Shown here: in pieces, positions 35,258 to 43,762 of the stretch | How the letters are laid out: every line of letters begins with the position of its first letter | How positions within the stretch are numbered: position 1 is the first letter of the stretch | Source: Hymenobacter baengnokdamensis | GTDB lineage: Bacteria > Bacteroidota > Bacteroidia > Cytophagales > Hymenobacteraceae | Direction of reading: 5' to 3' | Length of the DNA: 64,000 bases | Assembly: GCF_008728635.1 (NCBI RefSeq) | Contig: NZ_CP044285.1 | Coordinates: 620,001 to 684,000, forward strand | Notes under the pieces: generated by a model | The model's input: only the letters and a program-made list of their open reading frames with translations | The model's database searches: none | What the model was told of the DNA's origin: nothing | Made by a program: the position numbers and the translations under genes

Positions 35258-38206
35258 ATGCGGTTTTGGCTATTTCTACTTCTGAGCCTGTGGCCGGCCA
35301 CCCGGTGCCTGGCAGCGCAGCGCGTGCCGGCTACGGCGGCCCCGCCCGCCCTGCTATTGCGCGATACGACCCAGACGTATCAGCTTTCGCCGCTGTTAGA
35401 GTTGCTGCCCGACCCGCCCGGCGCGCCGCTGAGCCTGGCTCAGGTGCTGTCGGCGCCCTATGCGAGCCGCTTTCGGCGCAGCCCCGAGCTTATTCCCAAT
35501 ACTGCCGGCAGCCACACGTACTGGGTACGGTGGCAGCTCGGCAACGCGCTCGACACACGCACCCAATGGGTACTGAGCATGCGGGCTTTCCTGACCAGCT
35601 TCGACCTGTTTACGGTAGACAAGCGAGGCCGGGTGGTACGGGCTCAGCACCTCGACCCCGACTACACCTGGGCGGCGCTGCACGCGCTACCGGGCCGGCG
35701 GTTCAACATCGCCCTGACGCTGCCCAGCGGGCAGCTCCGCACCTTTTACTTGCATTCAGCCGGCAGTATATATAACTTCCAGATTTGCGAGCGCACGCAG
35801 CTGCTGCAGCTGTTTCGGGAGGGAGACGTGTGGGAAACGCTTTTTTTTGGCACCTTCCTGGTACTGGTGGTGTACAATCTGCTGCTTTTTCTGGCTATCC
35901 GCGACCGCACCTACCTCTACTACGTGCTGTATGCCAGCAGCTTTGCGCTTTTACAAGCGCAGGCCACCGGCTACCTTCGCCAGTGGCTGGCGCCGATACT
36001 GGCCGCGCCGGCTCTGACCAGCCAGCACATCGACCTACTGGAGGGCCTGCTGCTGGGAGCTACGCTGTTTACCGGCATTCTCACGGTGCGCTCCTTTCTG
36101 GAAACCGGGCGCCTTGCGCCGCGGCTCGACCGGGCGCTGCGAGTAGTTGCTTACTTTACGCCCCTGCCCCTGCTGGCTGCGTTCGTACCCTATGACTGGA
36201 GTGGCTGGCTGGCGCCCCTGGTGGCGCTGGCCGTGAGCGCGGCGCTGCTGGCCGCCGGCATCGCCGTCACCCTCACCGGCTACCGGCCGGCGCGGTATTA
36301 TATGGCCGGCTGGACGCTGGTACTGCTCGCCGTTATCGCGTTTTACCTGCGCACGCTGCGGCTGCTGCCCGTATCGTTTTTTACCGAATATGGTATTCGG
36401 GTTACCTCGGCGCTCGATGTAATTCTGCTCTCGCTGGGGCTGGCCGACCGCATCAACGTGGCCCGGCGCGAGCGGCAGCTGGCTCAGGAGGCCACTATTG
36501 CGGCGCTGCGCGAAAAGGATGACGTGCGCGAGCAGGCCACGCGCGAGCTGACCCGCCATGCGGCGCAGCTGCAGCACGCTTACCAGGAGCTGCAAACCAG
36601 CCTGCAAACCACCGATAAGCTGCAAAGCCTGGATGAGCTAAAGACGCGCTTTTTTACCAATATCAGCCACGAGCTGCGCACGCCACTCACGCTTATTCTG
36701 GCCCCGCTCGAACAGCTCGTGGCTGATACCCGCGCCGACCATCCGGCGGCGGCCGAGTACGAGCTGATGCACCACCAGGCCCGGCGCCTGCTTCAGCTTG
36801 TCAATCAGCTGCTCGACGTGGCCCGCCTTGAGGCAGGCCAGCTCCGGCTCCGGGCAGTGCCCACCGACCTGCACCGCTTCGTGCGCACCCACACGGCGGC
36901 TTTTAGCTCGCTGGCCGCCAGCCGCGGCCTGCACCTGCTTATTGAGGCCGATGGCCCCGCCGTGGAAGCCTGGGTAGAGCCCGACCAGCTGGAAAAAATC
37001 CTGGGTAATCTGCTCAGCAATGCCCTGAAATTTACGCCAGCCAGTGGCACGGTGCGCGTGCGGCTTTATGCCGACGGCCAGGAGGCCGTGCTTCAGGTAC
37101 AGGATACCGGGCCGGGTATTGCCCCCGGGCACCTGGGCCGCATCTTCGAGCGATTTCAGCAGGCAGATGACTCCCTTACGCGCCCGTACGGTGGCTCGGG
37201 CGTGGGCCTGGCGTTGGTCAAAGAGCTCGTGCAGCTGCACCAAGGCCAGGTACGCGTCCAAAGCACGCTGGGCCAGGGAACTACCTTTGAAGTACGGCTT
37301 CGGCTGGGCTGCGCTCACTTAACGCCCGAGCAAATGGCCCAGCCCACGGCAGCCGAAGTGCCGGCAACTACTGCCCTGGCCGAGCGGCCCGGCCCAACCG
37401 AGCGGTCGGCCCGGACAGCAGCCGACACTTCCGGGAGCCGGCCCTTGGTACTTATTGTGGAAGACCACCCCGACATGCGTCAGTACCTGCGCACCTGCCT
37501 GGCGGCCGACTACCGCGTGCTGCTCGCTCCCGATGGGCCGGCTGGCCTGGCAGCAGCCCATACCCACAACCCCGACCTGGTTGTGAGCGACCTGATGATG
37601 CCGGGCCTCGATGGCCTGGGTTTGTGCGAACGGCTGAAAGCCGATGAAGCTACCAGCCACATTCCGGTGGTGCTGCTCACGGCCCGCACCACCGACGAAA
37701 GCCGGCTGGCCGGCCTGGAGCTGGGCGCCGACGACTACCTCACCAAGCCTTTCCGCCCGGTTGAGCTGCGGGCCAGGGTGCGCAACCTCATTCAGCAGCG
37801 GCAGCTGCTGCGGCGGCGCTTCGGGCAGGAAATGACGTTGCAGCCCCGCGATATCGCCATTACCTCGGTCGATGCGCACTTTCTGACCAGGGCGCTGGAG
37901 GTGGTAGAAGCGCACCTGGCCGACCCCGATTTTAGCGTTGACCAATTTGCCGATGCGCTGCACCTGAGCCGGATGCAGCTGCACCGCAAGCTCAAAGCAC
38001 TGGCCGACCAGCCCGCTACCGAGTTTATTCGCACCGTGCGGCTACGCCGGGCCGCACAGCTGCTGGCTGCCACAGCCGGCAATGTCGGCGAAGTGTGCTA
38101 CCAGGTAGGCTTCCAGCATTTATCCTATTTTACCAAGTGCTTTCGGGAGCTGTATGGCTACCCGCCGTCAGAACACGCTGCCCGCCAGGCGGCCCTCACG
38201 GAGTAG
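35258..38206 (+). CDS. Hybrid two-component sensor: 7TMR-DISM, histidine kinase, receiver and AraC output
   Basis: A 982-residue one-protein phosphorelay. Signal peptide 1-20, periplasmic DISMED2-like domain to ~180, seven membrane helices ~190-390, coiled coil ~395-460, then HisKA with His471 in NISHELRTPLTLIL. The HATPase part has NLLSNALKFTPASG, VQDTGPGI and YGGSGVGLALVKEL. The receiver domain begins at ~730 (LVLIVEDHPDMRQYLRTCL) with phosphoacceptor Asp778 in VVSDLMMPGLDG. The C-terminal ~110 residues are an AraC-type double helix-turn-helix (FADALHLSRMQLHRKLKAL ... VGFQHLSYFTKCFRELYG). It therefore senses outside the cell and binds DNA itself, like Bacteroides polysaccharide hybrid regulators but with a DISM sensor. 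Targets are not evident nearby. Confidence 0.95.
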   Translation: MRFWLFLLLSLWPATRCLAAQRVPATAAPPALLLRDTTQTYQLSPLLELLPDPPGAPLSLAQVLSAPYASRFRRSPELIPNTAGSHTYWVRWQLGNALDTRTQWVLSMRAFLTSFDLFTVDKRGRVVRAQHLDPDYTWAALHALPGRRFNIALTLPSGQLRTFYLHSAGSIYNFQICERTQLLQLFREGDVWETLFFGTFLVLVVYNLLLFLAIRDRTYLYYVLYASSFALLQAQATGYLRQWLAPILAAPALTSQHIDLLEGLLLGATLFTGILTVRSFLETGRLAPRLDRALRVVAYFTPLPLLAAFVPYDWSGWLAPLVALAVSAALLAAGIAVTLTGYRPARYYMAGWTLVLLAVIAFYLRTLRLLPVSFFTEYGIRVTSALDVILLSLGLADRINVARRERQLAQEATIAALREKDDVREQATRELTRHAAQLQHAYQELQTSLQTTDKLQSLDELKTRFFTNISHELRTPLTLILAPLEQLVADTRADHPAAAEYELMHHQARRLLQLVNQLLDVARLEAGQLRLRAVPTDLHRFVRTHTAAFSSLAASRGLHLLIEADGPAVEAWVEPDQLEKILGNLLSNALKFTPASGTVRVRLYADGQEAVLQVQDTGPGIAPGHLGRIFERFQQADDSLTRPYGGSGVGLALVKELVQLHQGQVRVQSTLGQGTTFEVRLRLGCAHLTPEQMAQPTAAEVPATTALAERPGPTERSARTAADTSGSRPLVLIVEDHPDMRQYLRTCLAADYRVLLAPDGPAGLAAAHTHNPDLVVSDLMMPGLDGLGLCERLKADEATSHIPVVLLTARTTDESRLAGLELGADDYLTKPFRPVELRARVRNLIQQRQLLRRRFGQEMTLQPRDIAITSVDAHFLTRALEVVEAHLADPDFSVDQFADALHLSRMQLHRKLKALADQPATEFIRTVRLRRAAQLLAATAGNVGEVCYQVGFQHLSYFTKCFRELYGYPPSEHAARQAALTE

Positions 38207-38255
38207 AAGCATGAGCCTTCATTGCCCACTGGCGGAGATTTAAATTGCAGCTATA

Positions 38256-38279
38256 AGCCCGATAGCATCGGGCTTTTTC
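38256..38279 (+). terminator. Terminator after the hybrid sensor gene
   Basis: AGCCCGAT (38256-38263), loop AGC, ATCGGGCT (38267-38274) and a run of five Ts make a compact intrinsic terminator 50 bp past the stop. Confidence 0.88.
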
Positions 38280-38763
38280 ATTAATCAGGCTTGATTATGA
38301 GCATACTACACGCTCTGTTACAAAAGTGCTAGCTTTTGCAAAATTCCTGCTAACTACCACCAGCGGGAGTCAGCCACCTTTGCCGAAGTCAATGGCTTGC
38401 ACCCCTACGCCGAGCACAGCACCAGCAGCAAGGCATACGTCGGCCCGGCTTTTCATCCTACTTTACATGGCAGGTTTTTGCTCTTCTCCGCGTCCGCTTT
38501 GCGGACGTAATACATAGGTTTTGGTGGTTGTGCCCATGCTGGTTAGCGGGCGAGCTGCGAGCTGGCAAGCGGCCGGGCGGGTATGAGGCACGATTACCGG
38601 CACACTGGTAGAAGATAAAGGTCAGCTACTTACCATCGGCAAGGGCAGCTTCGACCTGGCTCGCCGGCCCGACATCGAGTAAGAGCCCCTTCGTTTTAAG
38701 CAGCCAGCACTCTTCCTCAAAATTTCCATTCAAACGGCAGCTCAGGCTACGCCCATCAATATT
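38280..38763. pseudogene. Decayed coding remnants in a gene-free spacer
   Basis: No intact gene is supported in this 484-bp stretch. In one frame about 38366-38450 reads ESATFAEVNGLHPYAEHSTS, reminiscent of the start of small alpha/beta hydrolases (EVNGL-x-Y-x-E), then loses frame. Near 38599-38682 a short frame reads ITGTLVEDKGQLLTIGKG and stops. A small hairpin CGTCCGC/GCGGACG sits at 38491-38507. The region looks like eroded coding DNA between the hybrid sensor and the OmpA gene. The hydrolase assignment is tentative. Confidence 0.3.
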
Positions 38764-39969
38764 ATGAAAAATCTATATCATACCGCTTTAGCACTCCTGC
38801 TGCTTGGCGCAGCGCCGGGCGCCCACGCCCAGTTCCGGCTACCTGATATCGGCTCCCGCGTGCAGAATGCGGTGAACAATCGCCTTAGCCAGCGCACTGA
38901 CCAGGCCATTAACAAAGGTCTCGACAAAACCGAAAGCGCGGCTACCTCGGCCGCCAAGGGCACAGGAAGCAGCCCGGCCGCCACCGAGGCGGCGGGTAGC
39001 CCAGCGCCGGCCAGCGGTGAGCACCTGACTTCCCGCTACGACTTTGTGCCCGGCACCAAAATTATTTTTGAAGACCGGCTGGCCGGCGAGCAACTGGGCG
39101 AGTTTCCGGCCCGCTGGGAGCTGCTCGACGGCAGCGCCGAAGTACTGAGCGCGAGCGGGCAGCCAGCAATTGCCATCGCCCGTAATGCCGACATCAGCCC
39201 GCTTATCAAGGAGGCCAACTATCTGCCAGCGGCGTTTACGCTGGAGATGGACGTATTTCTGCTGCCCTCCCAACGCATGTTTGTGTGGCTGTGGGACGAG
39301 CGCAAGCACCACCAGGAGGTGAATGGCGAGCTGGGATACCTGCAAATCACGGAAAAAGGCATTACAATGCCCGATAAAAACCTGGGACAGGAAACCCTGA
39401 CCGAAACGGTGCCGGCCGGCAGCTGGCATCACCTCGCGCTGGCTTTCAACCAGCGCAGCCTTAAAGGCTACCTCGACCAGAGCCGCTTGCTGAACGTGCC
39501 CGATGTGCACGGCAAGCCGACGGGCCTTACCATCGGGGCCCGGCCCATCTACGGCGATACCAAGCCACTACTGGTACGCAATGTGCGGCTGGCCGAGGGT
39601 GGCAAAGACCTGTATGCCCGCCTCATGACCGATGGCCGCATCGTAAGCCACGATATTTTGTTTGACCCTGGCCAGGCGGTTATCAAGCCAAGCTCGCAGC
39701 CCGCTCTCACCCAGCTGACAAGCCTGCTGCAAAGCCAGCCAGCGCTTCGCTTCACCATCGAAGGCCATACCGACTCGGATGGTGATGCCGCGGCCAATCT
39801 AAAACTGTCGCAGGCACGCGCTGAGGCCGTGCGGGCTGCCCTGCTCAAAGCAGGCATCTCCGCTGACCGCCTCACCGCCAAGGGCCTGGGAGAAACCAAG
39901 CCGCTCGACCCCAGCAATACCGCCGCAGCCAAGGCCCAGAATCGCCGCGTCGAGTTTGTAAAAATTTAG
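38764..39969 (+). CDS. OmpA family outer-membrane protein with LamG-like middle domain
   Basis: A 401-residue exported protein with signal peptide MKNLYHTALALLLLGAAPGAHA. After an Ala/Ser-rich spacer (residues ~45-85), residues ~95-275 form a beta-sandwich with FTLEMDVFLLPSQRMFVWLW, WHHLALAFNQRSLKGYLDQ and LTIGARPIYGD, typical of a concanavalin/LamG-like fold. The C-terminal ~110 residues are an OmpA peptidoglycan-binding domain (HDILFDPGQAVIKPSSQPAL, FTIEGHTDSDGD, LSQARAEAVRAALL, AKAQNRRVEF). It likely anchors to peptidoglycan in the periplasm. It is preceded by the decayed spacer and followed by a terminator shared with tRNA-Phe. Confidence 0.9.
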   Translation: MKNLYHTALALLLLGAAPGAHAQFRLPDIGSRVQNAVNNRLSQRTDQAINKGLDKTESAATSAAKGTGSSPAATEAAGSPAPASGEHLTSRYDFVPGTKIIFEDRLAGEQLGEFPARWELLDGSAEVLSASGQPAIAIARNADISPLIKEANYLPAAFTLEMDVFLLPSQRMFVWLWDERKHHQEVNGELGYLQITEKGITMPDKNLGQETLTETVPAGSWHHLALAFNQRSLKGYLDQSRLLNVPDVHGKPTGLTIGARPIYGDTKPLLVRNVRLAEGGKDLYARLMTDGRIVSHDILFDPGQAVIKPSSQPALTQLTSLLQSQPALRFTIEGHTDSDGDAAANLKLSQARAEAVRAALLKAGISADRLTAKGLGETKPLDPSNTAAAKAQNRRVEFVKI

Positions 39970-40036
39970 CGCGGCCCGCTCAAATCTTGCTTGGCTATAG
40001 TTAAGCGAAGAAGCCGACCACCCATTTCTTGGAAAG

Positions 40037-40074
40037 AAAAAAAGCCTCCTGCACTGATGCAGAAGGCTTTTTTT
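40037..40074. terminator. Bidirectional terminator between ompA-like gene and tRNA-Phe
   Basis: Seven As (40037-40043), GCCTcCTGCA (40044-40053), loop CTGA, TGCAGaAGGC (40058-40067) and seven Ts (40068-40074) form a nearly perfect stem with A/T tracts on both sides. It can end the plus-strand ompA-like gene and the minus-strand tRNA. Confidence 0.92.
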
Positions 40075-40075
40075 G

Positions 40076-40148
<73 letters not shown>

Positions 40149-40183
40149 GGGTTTTCCGAAGCCGGGTTAGCGGCTTGGGAGCG

Positions 40184-40213
40184 CAAAGGTACGAAAACCG
40201 GGTTACCGTGCAA
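40184..40213 (-). promoter_or_regulatory. Consensus -33/-7 promoter for tRNA-Phe
   Basis: On the minus strand TTG at 40213-40211 is followed after 19 bp by TACCTTTG at 40191-40184. This fits the Bacteroidota promoter model (TTG, spacer of about 19, TAnnTTTG) in both boxes. It gives a tRNA precursor leader of about 30 nt. Confidence 0.7.
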
Positions 40214-40321
40214 GAATCTGGGCGAAAAAATTTCAGAAACGTGCGCGAGGAGCACCTAAAGTAGTCGTCATGCCTACTAAATTGCGGCCCTATCCCACCC
40301 CGCCGCTTACCTTTACCGTCT

Positions 40322-41704
40322 ATGCTGCAACCCATTCTTTTCGCGCTGCTGTTGCTGGCAGCCTTCGGCCTGTTTACCTGGCAGGTCCGCAAAATTCGGG
40401 CGAATATCCTTGTGGGCCGCGACCGCGATATGAGCGGCCACTTCGGCGAGCGCCTCAACAAAACCCTGCTGGTGGCTTTTGGTCAGCAAAAAATGTTTAA
40501 GCGCCTTACGCCCGCGCTGCTGCACCTGGTGGTGTACGTGGGCTTCATCGTCATCAATATCGAGGTAATCGAGATTATTATCGATGGCTTGTTTGGCACG
40601 CACCGCTTCCTGAGCTTTCTGGGGCCGGTGTATAGCGCCCTGATGGCCGTGAATGAGACACTGGCGGCGCTGGTTATTGTGGCGGTAGCGGCGTTTTGGT
40701 GGCGGCGCAACCACCGCCCGCCGGTGCAGCGGTTTACCGGCGTGGAGCTACGCATGTGGCCTAAGCTCGATGCCAATATTATTCTCTATATAGAAGTAGC
40801 GCTTATGCTGGCGCTATTCTTCATGAACTCGGCCGATATTCGGCTGCACCAACTCGAAGGCAAGGGGCTGCCGGGCGCGTTCCCCGTCAGCCACTTCTTA
40901 TCGGGCCTGCTCACGACCTCTGACGTGGGGACGCTGGAAGTGCTGGAGCGCGCCGGCTGGTGGATTCACATTACGGGCATCCTGCTGTTTCTCAATTACC
41001 TGCCCAGCTCCAAGCACTTCCACATACTGGCAGCTTTTCCGAACGTATGGTATTCGCGCCTGGTGCCGCAGGGGCAATTTTCCAATGTGGACAGCATTAC
41101 CCACGAGGTGAAGGCCATGATGGACCCGAGCTACATAGTGCCGGCGCCGGCTACCAACCCCGACGGCTCGGCCGTGGCCCCGACGCCTTTTGGCGCCAAG
41201 GATGTGGAAGACCTGCCCTGGACGGCTCTGCTGAACTCGTACTCGTGCACCGAATGCGGGCGCTGCACCTCGGTATGCCCGGCCAACCTCACGGGCAAGC
41301 TGCTCTCGCCGCGCAAAATCATCATGGACACCCGCGACCGGGTGGAAGAGAAATATAATTCGCCGCTACTATTTCACCCCAACGTGTACGGCCCCGAAGC
41401 CAGGCACGAGCCCGTTACGGACCTGGCCAATGCTACGCTGCTGCGCGGCAAAGTAACGCCCGAGGAGTTGTGGGCCTGCACCACCTGCAACGCCTGCGTG
41501 GAAAGCTGCCCGGTGAATATCAACCCTTTGGAAAGTATTATCGAGATGCGCCGTTTTCTGGTATTGGAAGAGTCGGCCGCACCCAACTCGCTCAACGTCA
41601 TGTTCTCCAACATCGAAAACAACGGTGCGCCCTGGGCCTTCTCGCCTTCCGACCGCCTCAACTGGGCCGACGAGCTGTACGTGGCGGAGAAGGTGACGAC
41701 ATAA
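40322..41704 (+). CDS. Membrane-bound 4Fe-4S dicluster protein (heterodisulfide-reductase-like)
   Basis: A 460-residue protein. The N-terminal ~250 residues carry about five membrane segments (residues ~1-18, 62-80, 100-125, 155-170, 215-235) like the cytochrome-b-type/NarI-like part of related proteins. The C-terminal half has two ferredoxin-type motifs: CTECGRCTSVCPANLTGK and CTTCNACVESCPVNINP, each C-x2-C-x2-C-x3-CP. Such proteins pair with CCG-domain subunits to pass electrons between a membrane quinone pool and a soluble partner. The CCG protein is encoded two genes downstream (42076), with a 98-codon coiled-coil gene between. The physiological substrate is unknown. Confidence 0.88.
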   Translation: MLQPILFALLLLAAFGLFTWQVRKIRANILVGRDRDMSGHFGERLNKTLLVAFGQQKMFKRLTPALLHLVVYVGFIVINIEVIEIIIDGLFGTHRFLSFLGPVYSALMAVNETLAALVIVAVAAFWWRRNHRPPVQRFTGVELRMWPKLDANIILYIEVALMLALFFMNSADIRLHQLEGKGLPGAFPVSHFLSGLLTTSDVGTLEVLERAGWWIHITGILLFLNYLPSSKHFHILAAFPNVWYSRLVPQGQFSNVDSITHEVKAMMDPSYIVPAPATNPDGSAVAPTPFGAKDVEDLPWTALLNSYSCTECGRCTSVCPANLTGKLLSPRKIIMDTRDRVEEKYNSPLLFHPNVYGPEARHEPVTDLANATLLRGKVTPEELWACTTCNACVESCPVNINPLESIIEMRRFLVLEESAAPNSLNVMFSNIENNGAPWAFSPSDRLNWADELYVAEKVTT

Positions 41705-41734
41705 ATTAGTACGCGCCGACTAGCTTATCTTTCT

Positions 41735-42031
41735 ATGAAAGGCGAAGACCAAATTTTAGAGTTGCTGGCCGAACTGCTGCGTAAACAAGACTTGACTCAT
41801 GAAACCTTAGCGGAGATGAATAATCGGCTGGGCAACGTAGAACATCAACTTGACACGGTGGCAGAAGACCAGGTGGCGCACCAACAAATTTCGCGTACGC
41901 TGGCGCTCAACCAGCAAAAGCATCAGCGCGAGCTTGAAGATAGTATGGGTATTTTGGACCCCGCGGCCCGGTTGCAGCGCGATACGAACCGTCGTCTCGA
42001 CCGCTTGGAGCACCCCGGTGATTTCGCTTGA
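41735..42031 (+). CDS. Small coiled-coil protein of unknown function
   Basis: A 98-residue, highly charged, all-helical protein (MKGEDQILELLAELLRKQDL...) with heptad spacing through residues ~5-85 and no membrane segment, cysteine or known catalytic motif. It ends RLQRDTNRRLDRLEHPGDFA. It begins 30 bp after the Fe-S membrane protein and ends 44 bp before the CCG gene, all on the same strand, so it is probably co-expressed with both. Lower GC than its neighbours hints at a separate origin. It could be a scaffold for the redox pair or an unrelated insertion. Confidence 0.65.
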   Translation: MKGEDQILELLAELLRKQDLTHETLAEMNNRLGNVEHQLDTVAEDQVAHQQISRTLALNQQKHQRELEDSMGILDPAARLQRDTNRRLDRLEHPGDFA

Positions 42032-42075
42032 TTGAGCCCTCGTTGTTAGTAATTGTGAGTATTTAGCAAAAAAAT

Positions 42076-42984
42076 ATGACGCCTACCTCCTCCCCTGCTG
42101 CACCGGCCAAGCGCCAGCTTACCGTGCCCACTGTGGCCGACCTGGCCGCCCAGGGCAAGTCGCCTGAAATTCTATTCTGGGTGGGCTGCGCCGGCGCTTT
42201 TGATGACCGCTACAAGCGCGTGACGCGCGCTTTCGCCCGCATTCTGGAGCACGTGGGCACCAACTACGCCGTGCTGGGCCTCGAAGAAAGCTGCACCGGT
42301 GACCCGGCCAAGCGGGCCGGCAACGAGTTTTTGTTTCAGATGCAGGCCATGCAAAACATCACGACGATGAATGGCTACGGCATCAAGAAAATCGTGACGG
42401 CCTGCCCGCACTGCTTCAATACCATCAAAAACGAATATCCGGCGCTGGGTGGTGAATACGAGGTAATTCACCACAGCACCTACCTGCAAGAGCTTATCAA
42501 CGAGGGCAAAGTAGCGGTGAAGGGCGGCGAAAGCTTCAAGGGCCGCCGCATCACGTTTCACGACTCGTGCTACCTGGGCCGCGCCAACAACATTTACGAA
42601 GCCCCGCGCGACGTACTGGCGGCCCTCGACGCCGACCTGGTGGAGATGAAGCGTAGCCGCGCCAACGGCCTGTGCTGCGGCGCCGGCGGCGCCCAGATGT
42701 GGAAAGAGCCCGAGCCCGGCAAAAAGGATATCAACATCGAGCGCACCGAGGAGGCGCTGGCCACGCTGAGCGGCGCCGCGGCGGCGCTGGATAACCTGCG
42801 CGGCGTCGAAACCGAGCGCCCCGCGCCCGGCCAGCACGAGCTGCAGGGTAGTATCATTGCCGTGGGCTGTCCTTTCTGCATGACCATGATGAGCGACGGC
42901 GTGAAAAACAAGGAACAGGAAGGTATCGTGCAGGTATTTGACCTGGCCGAGCTGGTGGCCAGCGCCGAAGGCATCAACGCCTGA
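42076..42984 (+). CDS. (Fe-S)-binding protein with two CCG domains (HdrB-like)
   Basis: A 302-residue protein with two cysteine-rich CCG segments. The first spans VGCAGAF ... ESCTGDPAKRAG ... TACPHCFNTIKNEYP; the second HDSCYLGRANNIYE ... GLCCGAGGAQMW ... VGCPFCMTMMSDG. These are the ligands for the unusual [4Fe-4S] clusters of heterodisulfide-reductase subunit B and of GlpC/LutA-type proteins. With the dicluster membrane protein at 40322 it should form one redox module. No signal peptide, so it acts on the cytoplasmic side. Its stop codon is followed at once by an inverted-repeat element. Confidence 0.9.
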   Translation: MTPTSSPAAPAKRQLTVPTVADLAAQGKSPEILFWVGCAGAFDDRYKRVTRAFARILEHVGTNYAVLGLEESCTGDPAKRAGNEFLFQMQAMQNITTMNGYGIKKIVTACPHCFNTIKNEYPALGGEYEVIHHSTYLQELINEGKVAVKGGESFKGRRITFHDSCYLGRANNIYEAPRDVLAALDADLVEMKRSRANGLCCGAGGAQMWKEPEPGKKDINIERTEEALATLSGAAAALDNLRGVETERPAPGQHELQGSIIAVGCPFCMTMMSDGVKNKEQEGIVQVFDLAELVASAEGINA

Positions 42985-42985
42985 G

Positions 42986-43200
42986 ACCACGGATTAGCCC
43001 GGATTTTGTAGCCGGTGCTCCTGCGTTTGCCCAGGGGCAGGGCCAACCTGCTGAACCGATATCCCAAATTTTGCAGTCGGTGCGCGTTGGCTCACCTGCC
43101 TGCTGTTGCACTCTTCCCTTCGTTTCAACCAACGGGCTTTACGGCTTCACGGCACCTACAAAATCTGTGCAGTCCGCCAAAACCCGTGCTACTCCGTGGT
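42986..43200. repeat. 215-bp spacer with imperfect terminal inverted repeats
   Basis: Left arm 42986-43018 (ACCACGGATTAGC... ...GGTGC) and right arm 43152-43200 are imperfect reverse complements; the left one lacks an internal stretch of about 16 bases. The right arm, read in reverse complement, aligns with the arms of the element at 51620-51833 over about 47 positions with roughly ten mismatches. The element starts one base after the TGA of the CCG gene and ends three bases before the ATG at 43204. The interior is unrelated to that of the second element. Confidence 0.65.
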
Positions 43201-43203
43201 GCT

Positions 43204-43692
43204 ATGTACGTTGCCTTTGACCACCTGCCCCCGCATGCCCGCGTGTGGATATATCAGGCCAGCCGCCCCCTCACCGAAGAAGAGCTGGTGCGGCTGCTAC
43301 CCCGCCTGGCCACCTTTGCCGAAGAATGGACGAGCCACGGCCGGGACCTGGCCGCTTCGGCGCAGTTTCTGCACCGGCAGTTTCTGGTGATTGGCCTCGA
43401 CGAAGCCGTGGCGGGGGCCAGCGGCTGCTCTATTGATGCATCGGTGCGATTTGTGCAGGCCCTGGAACAAGAGCTGGGGCTAAGCTTGTTGGAAAAGTCA
43501 CGCATGGCTTTCCTGGGCGACGACGGGCTCCGGCTGCTCACCCGCCGCGAGCTGCGCGAGGCCATCGCGGCCGGTGAGCTGACTCCTGAGACCTTGTATT
43601 TCAACAATACGCTGGGCACCAAGCAGGAATTAGACGACCACTGGCCCGCCCCGGCCGGTCAAACCTGGCTAGCCAGCTATTTTGCCGGGTAG
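43204..43692 (+). CDS. Conserved protein of unknown function
   Basis: A 162-residue soluble protein from ATG 43204 (MYVAFDHLPPHARVWIYQAS); an upstream open frame of 63 codons lies in the repeat element and is rejected. The visible features are an acidic helix region (LTEEELVRLLPRLATFAEEW), a short FLVIGLDEAVAGASGCSIDASVRF segment, and a C-terminal helix with TPETLYFNNTLGTK. Homologues in Bacteroidota are often named ABC-transporter ATPase, but no Walker A or B motif exists, so that name is unsupported. It ends 70 bp before the PorE-like lipoprotein. Confidence 0.75.
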   Translation: MYVAFDHLPPHARVWIYQASRPLTEEELVRLLPRLATFAEEWTSHGRDLAASAQFLHRQFLVIGLDEAVAGASGCSIDASVRFVQALEQELGLSLLEKSRMAFLGDDGLRLLTRRELREAIAAGELTPETLYFNNTLGTKQELDDHWPAPAGQTWLASYFAG

Positions 43693-43762
43693 CATCGGGC
43701 GGGGGCTGGCCCAAACAGTTGTATTATTGCCTACCAAACCCCGACTTGCATTTCCTGGCTGC

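Noticed and set aside
38326..38517. 63-codon frame in the decayed spacer
   Set aside because: Biased Ser/Thr/Pro/Ala composition, no start signal, and a better reading of remnants in another frame.
38599..38682. Possible tail of a real small gene (ITGTLVEDKGQLLTIGKG...)
   Set aside because: A stop codon lies a few codons upstream in frame and no start codon is available, so only a remnant is supported.
43015..43203. 63-codon extension of the unknown gene at 43204
   Set aside because: It lies completely inside the inverted-repeat element and has no protein-like pattern.
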